From assembly GCA_022376515.1 (NCBI GenBank), contig WTXI01000396.1, positions 1-30,785 on the forward strand: a stretch of 30,785 nucleotides of DNA. Direction: 5' to 3'. This document shows, one piece after another, positions 10,569 through 24,562 of the stretch. Below the pieces are notes generated by a model. That model was not told the origin of the DNA, did not search any database, and saw only the letters and a list, made by a program, of their open reading frames with translations. Position 1 is the first letter of the stretch, and the number at the start of each line of letters is the position of its first letter. The position numbers and the translations under genes are program-made. This DNA is from Lactifluus volemus (Eukaryota; Basidiomycota; Agaricomycetes; Russulales; Russulaceae).

Positions 10569-11245
10569 GGATGCTCAGCAGTAACTCTATGGTGGAACAA
10601 TATGTCTCTCTGGCTTGTGATTCCATTCAGCTCATGGCGCATCCGACCACTGCAAGTTTGCATGAACTATGTTGTCCTGTGTAGATTCATAGGATTATAG
10701 ACGATCATCGGTCGTCCGTTCTGATGCCTTCTCTACGGAGGTCATGCACTCATCGTTTACCCGCAGTCTTTCTCATGCTCAGGCTTCGGTCAACTTTTCC
10801 ATGTATTTTCCTGGGCTCTCCTAGGTTTCACTATCACGCATCGGTCAATCACTCTTCACATGTCCCCTTGAACAATTCCGTACGCAACAAGAGATAAGGT
10901 CTCTGACGTAAGAATATACGCCCACAGTGGTTGGCTTGGCCAGTCTTTTTTTTTTTTGAATTGGTATTTATTGTCTGGCTTGGCCAGTCGACTGGCTAAA
11001 CCAACGTGAGATGTCGTCTGCCTGCCACCAAAATGTCAATCTGGAAATGCACCAAACGAGCGTCTATAACACCATCTGCGCTGGTACGTAAGAAGGCTGG
11101 AACGTGTCGCCGATACTGTGCTCTGCGCCCAGGCAATCTGGGCGGATTCTCGATGTCGTATCGAATCGATAACGGATAACGCTATTAACGTGGTGGACCC
11201 AACCTCACTCAAACCTCTACCGCTACAGCTCACCTCCAGAGTGAT
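10569..11245 (+). promoter_or_regulatory. Upstream region of gene C, conserved with B and D
   Basis: This is the mirror image of the gene B leader 7650-8326 and looks almost unchanged from it, so C should carry the same promoter as B. It includes the complement of the retroposed poly(A) insert. Confidence 0.55.
10932..10989 (-). mobile_element. Retroposed mRNA 3' end with target-site duplication, right-arm copy
   Basis: This is the complement of 7906-7963: a 30-bp insert (10946-10975, T12 on the plus strand, TTTATT signal) between 14-bp repeats tggcttggccagtc at 10932-10945 and 10976-10989. Its presence in both arms shows that the insertion came before the inverted duplication. Confidence 0.75.
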
Positions 11246-14200
11246 ATGAGTGCTCCTTCTGAATCTTCAGTTTTTCAAGCACTTTTTCAGGCTGCCTGCA
11301 AAGAATACGCGGGCAGGACGGGGACAAATCTCGACCAACACCCACTCGCGCTTCAACTCCAAACATGCGACTCTTTTGGGTCGCTCATTTCCCTTCTTCA
11401 GGAGCAGGCACAAGCCTTTGACGAATCCAGAGACGGTGACAAGGTGTGATGGTTTCCCTCGGTCATTTATATGCGTATGTCTTTGTGACGTGTATTCGGT
11501 CAGGTTGCTGCGATACAGAGTGGGGGCTACGACGGACTCCCTAAAGGACTCGTGAATCGGATCGAGTCAATCACCAGTTTCCTTCGGCGGCTCGACATCT
11601 ATATCAAAATACCTCCTACTGCGGCTATGACCGAGATAGTCGTGAAAATATTGGTTGAACTACTCTCCACGCTTGCTTTCGCAACCAAACAAACGAGGGA
11701 GACGATTGTAGCAGGAGATGAAGTTGAGGCGCTGCTCGAGAGGGTCGACCAACTTACCCAAGATGAGGCTTGCACAACCGCGGCGCAGACATTCCAGGCC
11801 GTCTATGGTCTTGTCCAGAATATGAGGGTCGTTACGGACGGTGAGAGACTTTTGACATTTGTTTGACAAGACTCACAGTTTTCTGAACGTCTACTGGACC
11901 AGAATGCAAGTCATCTACAGACAGTGTCCGGGAGGCCTTAGGTACGCTCGACTAGCAGGAAACGTTTACCTTTTTTTTCTGATGGGATGTCAGCGATCAT
12001 GCAAGAATTTGCGATCGGCATGAACGACTCGAAACGTTGGTTATTTCCTGATGCTAACTCTACAGACGTTGAGATTGTCCCACAGGTGAGCAGTTCCAGG
12101 AAGCCATTCAATCATGGCTGTCCCCTCCCGATCCATATGAAAATCACGACATCGCATTGAAAGCTCACCGTGGTGGAACCTCTGCGTGCCAGTGGTTCAT
12201 CCATGGTGACACTTTCGCTGAATGGAAATTATCTGGCTCGTTCCTATGGATCCATGGGAAATGTGCGTCTCGTGATTATGATGATAGCGAGTGGCTGATC
12301 TCCCTATCGTAGTGGGCTGTGGCAAGACCATCCTATGGTATGTTGTCATTCGACTGGTTTTCATTACGGGACTTCATCTATGAATCAGTTCTGCAATCGT
12401 AGAGGAGATAGATCGCATGCGCAAGGCTTCACAGGCCTCACTTGCCTTCTTTTATTTTGACTGGGGCGACGACAAAAAGAAGGGACTCCGCGGCTTGCTC
12501 ACCTCGCTTATTTTCCAACTTTACGATCAATCCGACTCATACTTCAAAATTCTTTCTGATTTCTATTCTTCCCATCGTCGTGGATCAAAGCATCCTAGTG
12601 ACGCCGCACTTACACAGTGTTTGAAGGATATGCTGAGTTTCCCGGGACAGGCCCCAACATTCATCATTCTTGATGGCATCGATGGGTGTCCAAAATCCAC
12701 TGGCAGGTTTCCTCCCCGTGAAGCTGTCTTGATGTTTGTGAAGATGTTTGTTGGTTTACATCTTCCAAATCTCCACATCTGTGTCAGCAGTCGTCCCGAA
12801 TTCGACATCATGACTGTCATCTCTCCTTTAGCACTTCATTCCATATCGCTTCACGACGAGCCCGCACAAAAGGAGGAGATTGTCCAGTACGTGAGGTCAA
12901 TTGTTGACCGGAAACCGGGGATACGAAACTGGGCGATGGAGGACAAAGAACTGGTCACCACTCTGCTCTCGCAAAAGGGTGATGGAATGTAAGGCGATAC
13001 CGGTCCCCAGCGATGCTTGCTAATGTTGATGATACAGGTTTGGATGGGTTATATGCCAGTTGGACATCCTTCCCAACTGCTTTTCGCGAGACTTTCAACC
13101 CACTCTCGATGAAGTTCCGGCCACGCTCTGTGGGATATATGACCAAGCCTTCAAAGAAATCCCTGATATTCAATGGGGACGTGCTCGTCTTCTCCTGCAA
13201 TTCCTTCTGGTGTCCTTTCGCCCCCTTCTTGTTGAAGAGCTCGCAGAGTTTCTTGCCTTCGACTTTGCTGCAGGATCCATTCCTAGGCCTCAGGCGAGTC
13301 GGCGCCCAAAGGACCCAGAGGAAGCCTTACTTTCCACGTGCTCTGGTTTACTCTCCATCGTCGAAGTTGATGGATCGAGAATTGTCCAATTTATCCATCC
13401 TTCAGCGAAGGAGTTCTTGATATCCCGCAGCGGAATCGGATTTTCCCGTGGCTATATTGATATGAATCATACCCACCATATAGTTATGCAAGCTTGTCTG
13501 GGGGTGCTGCTATCCTTGGATAAAGAAGTTAGCATGGACACCGTCAGGACCTTTCCTCTAGCCAGCTATGCCGCCCGATACTGGATGGACCACATCCAGC
13601 CCGAGAATACATATCAACTTCTCCAAAATCCTATCCGAGATGATATCCGACTCCTCCTTGACCTAACGAAGCAACATTTTTCATACTGGATGTCCGCATA
13701 CAATCTAAAAGCATACGTACCACCACACCCACACCCAAAAATGCCATCACAAGTCAACTGGTCCTCCTCACATTATCCGACCATATATGGTTTCAGTGAC
13801 GTAGAGTCGTTTGTTTACTATGCCCATCGCAGCGGATCCAGCTATGATGGCATCCAGAGATACACCCCGTTGACCGTTGCATCTGCATTGGGACATGTCG
13901 ACATCGTACGAAATTTAATTTCCACCATCCCATGTGGGACTAGCGGCACCCCGTTGCATTTGGCGTCAAGGGGGGGACATCTTGATGTTGTCCAACTTCT
14001 TCTTGCATCCGAGTATAACTCACATTTGGTGCTCAAGGACAGCAGTGGTCAAATACCATTACATTATGCATCGCAGGCAGGACACTTTGAAATTGTTCAA
14101 GTCCTTGAGCACAGTGCAGATGTGAAATCCCTCCCTGTGAGTTCAAGACCGGTGAAGAAAGCGATCAAGAAGCGGAGGAAGGAGAAGAGAATGAGTGGCA

Positions 14201-14256
14201 CTGTGGCAACAAGTGGATGGAAGGAGGAAGATGTAGATAGCCTGTGGGACGAATGA
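11246..14256 (+). CDS. NACHT STAND/NLR protein with short ankyrin region and novel tail, gene C
   Basis: Exons: 11246-11443, 11504-11840, 11903-11941, 11994-12035, 12086-12262, 12313-12337, 12389-12988, 13038-14256. They join in phase to 878 residues with no stop. Walker A is GKLGCGKT (263-270), split by an intron. Walker B reads IILDGIDGCP with D368, D371 and Gly372 where gene A has Glu. The N-terminal helical region and the post-NACHT helical region (EVPATLCGIYDQ...LVEELAEF) match B and D. Only about three ankyrin repeats follow. After ADVKSL the reading frame enters unrelated sequence encoding a basic stretch, RPVKKAIKKRRKEKR, then an acidic end, VDSLWDE. The protein is therefore a chimera made at the repeat-arm breakpoint. 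The basic stretch resembles a nuclear localisation signal; function is unknown. Confidence 0.85.
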
Positions 14257-14304
14257 GAAAGTTTTGAGAACAAACAGGTGAGTGGTGTTGTGCTGCGCAG
14301 ACGG
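14257..14304. other. Short junction past gene C
   Basis: These bases lie between the gene C stop and repeat E copy 2. A gtgag donor-like site follows directly after aacaaacag (about 14277), so the chimeric tail may come from a gene that originally continued through an intron. Confidence 0.3.
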
Positions 14305-14810
14305 GTACCCCTCTCATCCATCCCACTCTAACGTTGCCAGTGTGGTCGCGTGCTCAACGTTGGGCGCAACGCAGATTTTTCTCCTGCCAGATCTGAGCAA
14401 ATGTCTTTCGAGGCCGACGCAAGACCTTCCTCTGGGGAATGGCGTGATTGAGGGGGAAAAACTTCGTTATATTACTTGGGCATTGTCAAGGCCGTTTTTA
14501 TGTTCATTCAAACTATCACATTAGTACAATTATTTGATATCAGCCTAAAGAAATTGAAGGAACTCGAAAGAATGGAGACTAGTACAACGCTGAGACATGG
14601 CCATTTCGCACGGTCGCGCTTGTTTCGAATCGGAAATGGAATCGGGCAACATCATAACCAACGCATTTGCCAATTTTTGTATATTCTTGAGACTTCAAAA
14701 AATCAAAAGAATGGGACGAATTGAATCGAACAATGAAACACAACAAGATCGAAAGTGAAACATGACCAGACGCTAGACACTTTGAGCCCTTCTCACGCGT
14801 CGGCGCGTTC
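14305..14810 (+). repeat. Repeat E, copy 2
   Basis: This copy is inverted relative to 9247-9830 and aligns with it over nearly the full length, with many substitutions and indels. Its 3' end at ggcgcgttc matches the point where the spacer ankyrin fragment is cut. It is clearly older than the near-identical leader parts of the B/C arms. No intact reading frame spans it. Confidence 0.65.
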
Positions 14811-14973
14811 ATTCCGCGGTCCCCCTGACGTCCTCGTAATCGATATAACAAAACATTAATTTTTCAATACTGTAAGGAGCACGAGTCTCTCAATCACAAT
14901 GACATAACCTGGCCTGCCGACTAGTGACAAACGTGTCCATCTTTACGTGATCTTGCTATACCCATAACGCGGC
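14811..14973 (-). other. 3' flank/UTR of gene D
   Basis: From about 14880 the sequence aligns with the region past the gene B stop (2832-2979). C and D converge here, so this segment probably contains the D polyadenylation site; no signal was assigned. Confidence 0.45.
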
Positions 14974-17900
14974 TTAAAGCACTTCATCCTCCAACAACAA
15001 TTGCGCGATATCATGATGTCCACCTGCTGACGCCTCCTGGGACGCGATCCGGCCCTCATAGTTCCACACATTGATACCACTCACGGGCCGCGCAACTAGA
15101 GATCGGACAACGTCCCGATGTCCTTCTCGTGATGCTAGATGTAATGCGGTCTGTCCAATGTCATTCTGGGCATTGGCATCCGCACCACGGTCCAGGAGGA
15201 GCTCAGCTATTTCGACACGTCCAGCTTGCGATGCTAGATGTAATGCGGTCCGACCACCATTATCTCGAGGGTTCGTCTCTGCACCACGTTCGAGAAGGAG
15301 CCGAGTGACTTCGAGGTGCCCTCCTTGCGATGCCAAATGTAAAGGAGTTCGGTCACTCCCATCCCACGTATCAGCAAATACCCCACGGTCCAGGAGGAGC
15401 TGAGCAATTTCGACATGTCCTTCTCGCGATGCTAGATGTAATGGGGTCTGGCCAGTGGCATCCGGGGTATTCATATATGCACCACGATCGAGGAGGAGCT
15501 GAATGACATCGAGATGTCCTCCTTGTATCACCGAGTGCATTGGAGTCCGCTTATTCTCGTCCCGGGCATTTGCATATGCTCCGTGATCGAGGAGGAGTTC
15601 AGCAACTTCGAGACATCCATTTTGTGACGCCAAATGAAGTGGGGTCTGCTGACTTCCGTCGCGGGAGTTCGGATATGCGCCTCGTTTGAGAAGAAGGTGA
15701 GTAACTTGAAAATGTCCGCCTCGCGATGCTACATGTAATGGAGCCCGGCCGCCGTCATCGCGGGTATTCGCATTTGCACCGTGTTCGAGAAGGAACTCAG
15801 CAGCCTCGAGGCGTCCGTCTTGTGATGCAGTATGCAGGGGGGTTCGTTCGTTCGCATCGCGTCTATCCACGTTTTCGCCATGCTCGAGGAGGAGCTGAGC
15901 GACGTCAAGACGCCCTTCTTGCAACGCCCAGAGCAATGGAGTCCTACCGCCCTGATCCCGGATGTTCGTATTTTTGCCATGCTCGAGAAGGAGTCGAACG
16001 ACGTCAAGATGCCCTTCTTGCAACGCCCAACCGAATGGGGTTCGGCCACCTCTGTCCTGGGCATTCGCATCTGCACCGCATTCGAGAAGGAGTTCTGCAA
16101 CTTTGAGGTGATCTTCTTGTAACGCCCAATTCAACAGGGTTCGGTTGCCCACATCGCGAGCATTCACATCCGCGCCACGCTCAAGGAGGAGCTGAGCGAC
16201 TTCGAGATGCCCTTCTTGCAGCGCGGAATGCAAAGGGGTCCGACTACTCGAGTCCCTGGCATTTACAATCGCGCCGTGCTCGAGGAAAAGCTGAACGGCT
16301 TCGATGTATCCCCCTTGCGATGCGCAATGCAAAGGGGTCTGCTTGTTCTTGTCTTCAGCATTCGGATCTGCGCCCCGCTCGAGAAGGAGCTGAGTGAGTC
16401 CTAGACATCCTCCTTTCAGTGCCACATGCAAAGGAGTTCGTCCGAGAGAATCCCTGGAGTTCACATCTGCGCCACACTCAGGCTCGAGGAGGAGCTGAGC
16501 GAAATCAAGACGTCCTTCTTGCAACGCCCAATGCAACGGACTACCATCATTCCCACCCTTCCCGTTTACATTTGCCCCACGCTTGAGGAGTAGACGAATG
16601 GCCTCGAGGCGGCCTCCTTGTAACGCCCAATGCAACGGAGTCTGGCCACTCCTATCCGAGACATTTGGATCTGCGCCACGCTCAAGAAGGAGCTGGGCGA
16701 CTTCGAGACGTCCTTCTTGTAGAGCGTAATGTAATGGGGTGTGGCCACTGTTATTCAAGACTTTCAAGTCTGCACTATGGTCAAGAAGGGACTGAACAAC
16801 ATCGAGATGTCCTGCTTGGGAGGCATAATGTAATGGAGTTTGGCCACTGCTATCCTTGGTTGTCACATAGTGTGTCCTTTTCTCAAGAAGGAGCTGAACA
16901 ACATCGAGATGTCCTCCCCTCGAAGCCAAATGCAACGCGGACCCGTTGTTCCCTAATGAGCTATATGAAATTTGTTGCTGTACAATTTTGACATGTCCCA
17001 ATGCAGATGCCACGGTCAACGGGGTGTTTCTTTGGAGGCCGTCAACGCCGCTTCCGTACCGAGTGTTGTAAGCGAACGTCTCCACGTGTTTGTCTTTGTA
17101 ACCATAGATAGTCGGATAATGTAAGGAGGTCCCGTTGACTTGCGATGTGGTTGTTGTGCGGGGGTGGGGGGGCGTGTTTCCATATAGATTGAATGCAGAG
17201 ATCCAATATGTAAAATGCTGCTTTGTTGGATCAAGGAGAAGTTGGATATCTCTTTGGGCAGTACTTTCGAGAAGTTGTGGTACATTCTCTGACTGGATAT
17301 GGTCCACCCAGTACCGGGCAGCATAGTTAGCCAGAGGAATGTTCCTGGCGCTTTCCTTGCTGACCTCCCCGTCCAGGGATAGTAAGAGCGCCAAAGAAGC
17401 TTGCACGATCATGTCGTGCGTATGACCCAAATCGAGCTGGCGACGGGAACTTCCGCTTTCTGTTTTGGCAAGGCTGCGAGATATCAAGAACTCCTTCACG
17501 GAGGGATGAGTAAATTGGACAATCTTTGATCCATTTACTTCGACGGTGGAGAGTAAACCAGAACACATTGAAAGTAAGGCTTCCTCTGGGACCTTTGGGC
17601 GCCAACCCGCCTTACGGATGGATCCTGCACGAAGGTCAAGCGCGAGAAACTCTGCGAGCTCCTCAACAAGAAGGGGGCGAAAAGACACCAGAACGCATCC
17701 CAGGAGAAAGCGGGCACTTTCCCAATGAGCGGTGGGGATTTCGTCTAGCGCCTGCTCATATACGCTACCGAGCGTCTCCGGAACTTCACCAAGATTTCTC
17801 TGGATGCATTGCGAGAAACAGCTGGGGAGGACGTCCAACTGACACGAAATCCACCTAAACCTGTATTATGAGTATCAGCAAACATTCCAAAGCATCCGCG

Positions 17901-19667
17901 GACCATCGCCTTACATTCCGTCACCCTTTTCCAAAACCATGTCGGTGACCAGTTCTTTGTCCTCCACCGCCCAGTTCCGCACCCCCGGTTTCGAGTCAAA
18001 AATAGACTTGACATACTCGACAACCTCCTCTTTTTGTCCTGGCTCGTCGTGAAGCGAAATGGAGTGAAGTGCTAAAGGAGAAATGACAGTCGTGACGTCA
18101 AATTCGGGACAACTGCTGACACAGATGTGGAGATTTGGAAGATGTAAACCAACAAGCTCCTCCACAAAAATCAGGACCGCTTCACGGGGAGGAAGGCCGC
18201 CAGAAGATTTTGGACATCCATCAATGCCGTCGAGAATGATGTAGGTTTGGGCCTGTCCTGGGCAACTCAGCATATTCTTTAGACACTGCGTTAGCGCTGC
18301 GTCACTAGGATGTTTTGATCCACGACGGTGGGCAGAATAGAAATCGGAAAGTATCTTCAAGGACGAGTCGGATTGATCATAAAGTTGGAAAATAAGGGAG
18401 GTGAGCAAGCCGCGGAGGCCCTTCTTTTTGTCGTCACTCCGGTCAAAATAAAAGAAGGCTAGTGAAGCCTGTGAAGCCCTGCGCATGCGATCGATCTCCT
18501 CTACGATTGCAGAACTGGTTCATAGATGAAGTCCCATAACGAAAACTAGTCGAGTGACAACATACCATAGGATGGTCTTGCCACAGCCCACTATGACGAG
18601 GAGATCAGTAACTCGCTATCGTCATAATCACGAGACGCACGTTTGCCATGAATCAATAGGAGGGAGCCAGATGATTTCCATTCAGCGAAAGTGTCGCCCT
18701 GGATGAACCACTGGCACGCCGAGGTTCCACCATGGTGAGCTTTCAACGCGATGTCGTGATTTTCACATGGATCGGGAGGGGACAACCATGCTTGAATGGC
18801 TTCCTGGAACTGCTCACCTGTGGGAAAATCTCAACGTCTGTGGAGTCAGTATCGGGAAATAACCAACGTTTCGAGTCGTTCATGCCGATCGCAAATTCTT
18901 GCATGATCGCTGACATCCCATCAGAAAAAAAAGTAACATTCACTGCTAGTCGAGCGTACCTAAGGCCTCCCGGACACTGTCTGTAGATGACTTGCATTCT
19001 GATCCAGTAGACGTTCAGAAAACTGCGAGTCTTGACAAACAAAAGTCAAAAGTTACTCACCGTCCATAACGACCCTCATATTCTGGACAAGACCATAGAC
19101 GGCCTGGAATGTCTGCGCCGCAGTTGTGCGAGCCTCGTCTTGGGTGAGTTGATCGACCCTCTGAAGCAGAGCCTCAACTTCTTCCCTTGCTACAACCTCA
19201 TCCCCTGCTACAATCTTCTCCCTCGTTTGTTTGACTGTGAAAGCGAGCGTGGAGAGTAGTTCAACCAATATTTTCACGACTATCTCGGTCATAGCCGCCG
19301 TAGGAGGTATTTTGATATAGATGTCGAGCCGCAGAAGGAAACTAGTGATCGACTCGATCAGATTCACGAGTCCTTGTGGGTGTCCGTCGTAGCCCCCACT
19401 CTGTATCGCAGCAACCTGACCGAATACACGTCACAGAGACATACATACGACTGAGGGAAATCATCGCACCTTGTCACCGTCTCGGGATTCATCAAAGGCT
19501 TGTGCCTGCTCCTGAAGAAGGGAAATGAGCGACCCAAAAGAGTCGCATGTTTGGAGTTGAAGTGCGAGTGGATGTTGGTCGAGATCTGTCCCCGGCGTCC
19601 GGCCCGCGTATTCCTTGCAGGCAGCCTGAAAAAGTGCTTGAAAAACGGAAGATTCAGAAGTACTCAT
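14974..19667 (-). CDS. NACHT-ankyrin STAND/NLR protein, complete gene D
   Basis: Exons (minus): 19667-19470, 19415-19061, 18998-18960, 18909-18868, 18817-18641, 18590-18566, 18514-17915, 17860-14974. All join in phase to 1440 residues, the only complete full-length copy here. Residues 1-240 are a helical N-terminal region of the kind that precedes NACHT in basidiomycete STAND proteins (possibly Goodbye-like). Walker A is GKLGCGKT (269-276), followed by FFYFD. Walker B is IILDGIDGCP with Asp374, Asp377 and Gly378. The helical post-NACHT region spans about 479-755. About 21 ankyrin repeats (757-1435) follow, most 33 residues long and starting TPLHxA. In known fungal NLRs the repeats are the ligand-sensing part and NACHT the nucleotide switch; the ligand is unknown. 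The missing Walker B glutamate may weaken ATP hydrolysis. Gene B is its close relative; its leader ends at the CDC48 stop. Confidence 0.92.
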
Positions 19668-20340
19668 ATCACTCTGGAGGTGAGCTGTAGCGGTAGAGGT
19701 TTGAGTGAGGTTGGGTCCACCACGTTATCGATACGATACGACATCGAGAAGCATGCCTGGGCGCAGAGCGCAGACTTGCCAGCGTCAGTGACACGTTCCA
19801 GTCTTCCTACGAACTAACGCAAATGTAGTGATAGACGCTCGTTTGATGCTTTTCAAGATTGACGTTTTTGGTGGCAGGTAGAAGAGATTGAACGACATTT
19901 CATGTTGGTTTAGCCAGTCGACTGGTCAAACCATCCACTTGGGGCGTATATTCTTACTTGGTCAGAGACCTTATCTCTTGTTGCGCACGGAACTGTTCAA
20001 GGGGACATGTGAAAGGTGATTGACCGATAATGATAGTGAAACCTAGGAAAGTCCAAGACAGGATATGGAAAAGTTGATCGAAGCATGAGTAAGACAGCGC
20101 CAAAACCATGAGTGCATGACCGAGCCTCAGTTATGTTGCGTAGACAAAGGGATGATCGTCTATAATTCTATGAGAATACTTGACTCTCGCAAACTTGCAG
20201 TGGTCGGATGCGCCATGGACTGAATAGATTCAGTATTTCGGCACACCATACATTACATGAAAGATCTAATTCTTGAGTAGTCACAGAATCACAGGCCAGA
20301 GAGACGTATCGATCCAACAAAGAGTAACTGCTGAGCGTCC
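19668..20340 (-). promoter_or_regulatory. Upstream region of gene D, shared with B and C leaders
   Basis: The whole space between the gene D start and the CDC48 stop aligns with 8326-7650. Shared anchors are gggcgtatattctta, accttatctcttgttgcg, gcaaacttgcagtggtcgga and the last match ctgagcgtcc, two bases before the CDC48 stop codon. It should contain the D promoter and the CDC48 3' UTR together. It lacks the poly(A) insert present in the B and C arms. Confidence 0.55.
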
Positions 20341-20342
20341 TA

Positions 20343-23271
<2,929 letters not shown>

Positions 23272-23435
23272 GTTGAAAGTAGGAGAGAATAAAAGGGAAG
23301 TTTGAGTGCACGTCGACTTTATAGTCAGTGAGCAAAAGGGACGCGCGGCCTTGAGAGGGACAGGATCTCTGACCGTGAGAAATAAAATGTTACTGGGACG
23401 TTCTCGACTATTCTAAGCCTCCTAATTAACCTATC
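23272..23435 (-). promoter_or_regulatory. CDC48 upstream gap
   Basis: Only 164 bp separate the CDC48 ATG from the stop codon of the upstream gene on the same strand, so the CDC48 promoter and the neighbour's 3' UTR must overlap. No specific element was identified. Confidence 0.35.
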
Positions 23436-24310
23436 TTACATTTCCTCCTCTTCAAACGGGTCCTCTACGGGGTAATCACCTACTCTTACCTTGTCTGGTC
23501 GTACAAATACTCCAAATTTGGGGGCACATGTAAAATATCGCTTTCCGTTAACGGACCCATCATTCTTCCCCATTGGTTCATCGTATTCAATCCCAACCCA
23601 CACTCCTCCTGCGCTACCAAACTCTGTAGTGCCAACGAATCGCACCGTGCCACGCTTGTGTAAACCTGGCTCAGTCGACTCGACCTCACATCGAGACCCG
23701 ATCGAGATGTCCGGTGTGACCACCGGTGCGGGTGTCGGCTGGGTCTTTTCGGAGAAGCGGCCTACTTTCTGTCGTTGTTTGTAGGCGAGGACCGAGTCTG
23801 GACAACTCGAATATTAAGATTTGGGAAGTGGGCCAGATATGATACCGCACCTTGTCGAAGTGCGTACTGCTCATCAGACAGTTCAAACTTTTCAACACCG
23901 GTGAGATCCGTTAATTGGCCGGTGAGAGTTGTCGACGGATTGGTATCCACTACCTGGATCGTTGTAGATATTAGCCTCTTGCGCTGAACGCGAAACCTGC
24001 GCCCTCACTTTAAGTATCTGGAAGTCAGTGGGAGTATAGAAGCCAAGTGATCGCTGATCGTCATCAAGAACTTTTGTGGGTTGCAAATCTGCATCGTCGT
24101 TATAGATAGCCAATTGTTGGTTTCCCACCGGGATGCCTGTGATCAGCTCGATCTTTTCCTACAAGAAAAAAAAAATTGTCAGATTTTGGAAGGACAAGGG
24201 ATTATGATGATACGAGAGACCTTGAGCTTAGAGATAGGGATGTGAAGGTCAAATCGACGTTCTGAGTAGGTGTCGAGAGAGGAGAGGAAGAGAGAGACGA
24301 AAGCGGACAT
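23436..24310 (-). CDS. Tubulin-folding cofactor B (CAP-Gly protein)
   Basis: Exons (minus): 24310-24221, 24158-24009, 23953-23851, 23797-23436, in phase, 234 residues. Residues 1 to about 85 fit the ubiquitin-like domain of cofactor B (yeast Alf1). A short linker is followed by a CAP-Gly domain (about 148-222) with [18 protein letters not shown]; the GKNDG signature is at 191-195. The protein ends FEEEEM, an acidic tail with a terminal hydrophobic residue as in family members that bind cofactor E. In known systems it helps cofactor E handle alpha-tubulin during folding and dissociation. The start was chosen because it gives the complete ubiquitin-like domain. It shares a 252-bp divergent promoter region with the DGAT2 gene. 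Confidence 0.92.
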
Positions 24311-24562
24311 TTTAAGAGAAGAGACTTGAATGAAGATAATTAGCCTCGGCGGACTAAGGAGAATGACGTCATTTACTCACATTTCACACCCCAATTAAAG
24401 TGAGTATTGATGAACTGAGCACCCTCACACACGGCGGCGGGGCCGAGTCTGTGATTTGCGTGCCGACTGGATACCCGAGTGCATTGAGACATCCCCATTC
24501 CGGGTTCACCCTCTTCACCACCCTCTTTCACGAACACAATTACCACGACTCTACCCGCCACC
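24311..24562. promoter_or_regulatory. Divergent promoter between cofactor B and DGAT2 genes
   Basis: The two start codons are 252 bp apart on opposite strands, so this gap must drive both. Near the DGAT2 start the plus strand is pyrimidine-rich (ccctcttcaccaccctcttt), as is common upstream of fungal start sites. No TATA box was assigned. Confidence 0.4.

Larger units (their letters stand above)
10245..14132 (+). repeat. Right arm of large inverted repeat (C arm)
   Basis: This is the inverted partner of 4761-8666. It carries the arm-specific segment, the leader and gene C as far as ankyrin repeat 3. A 12-T tract flanked by the same 14-bp duplication (complement) lies at the matching place. 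After base 14132 the sequence departs from gene B completely. Confidence 0.9.

Noticed and set aside
18780..18867. Apparent frameshift in gene D just before the EQFQEA segment
   Set aside because: It is explained by a 50-nt intron (18818-18867) with GT-AG ends, present at the same position in A, B and C.
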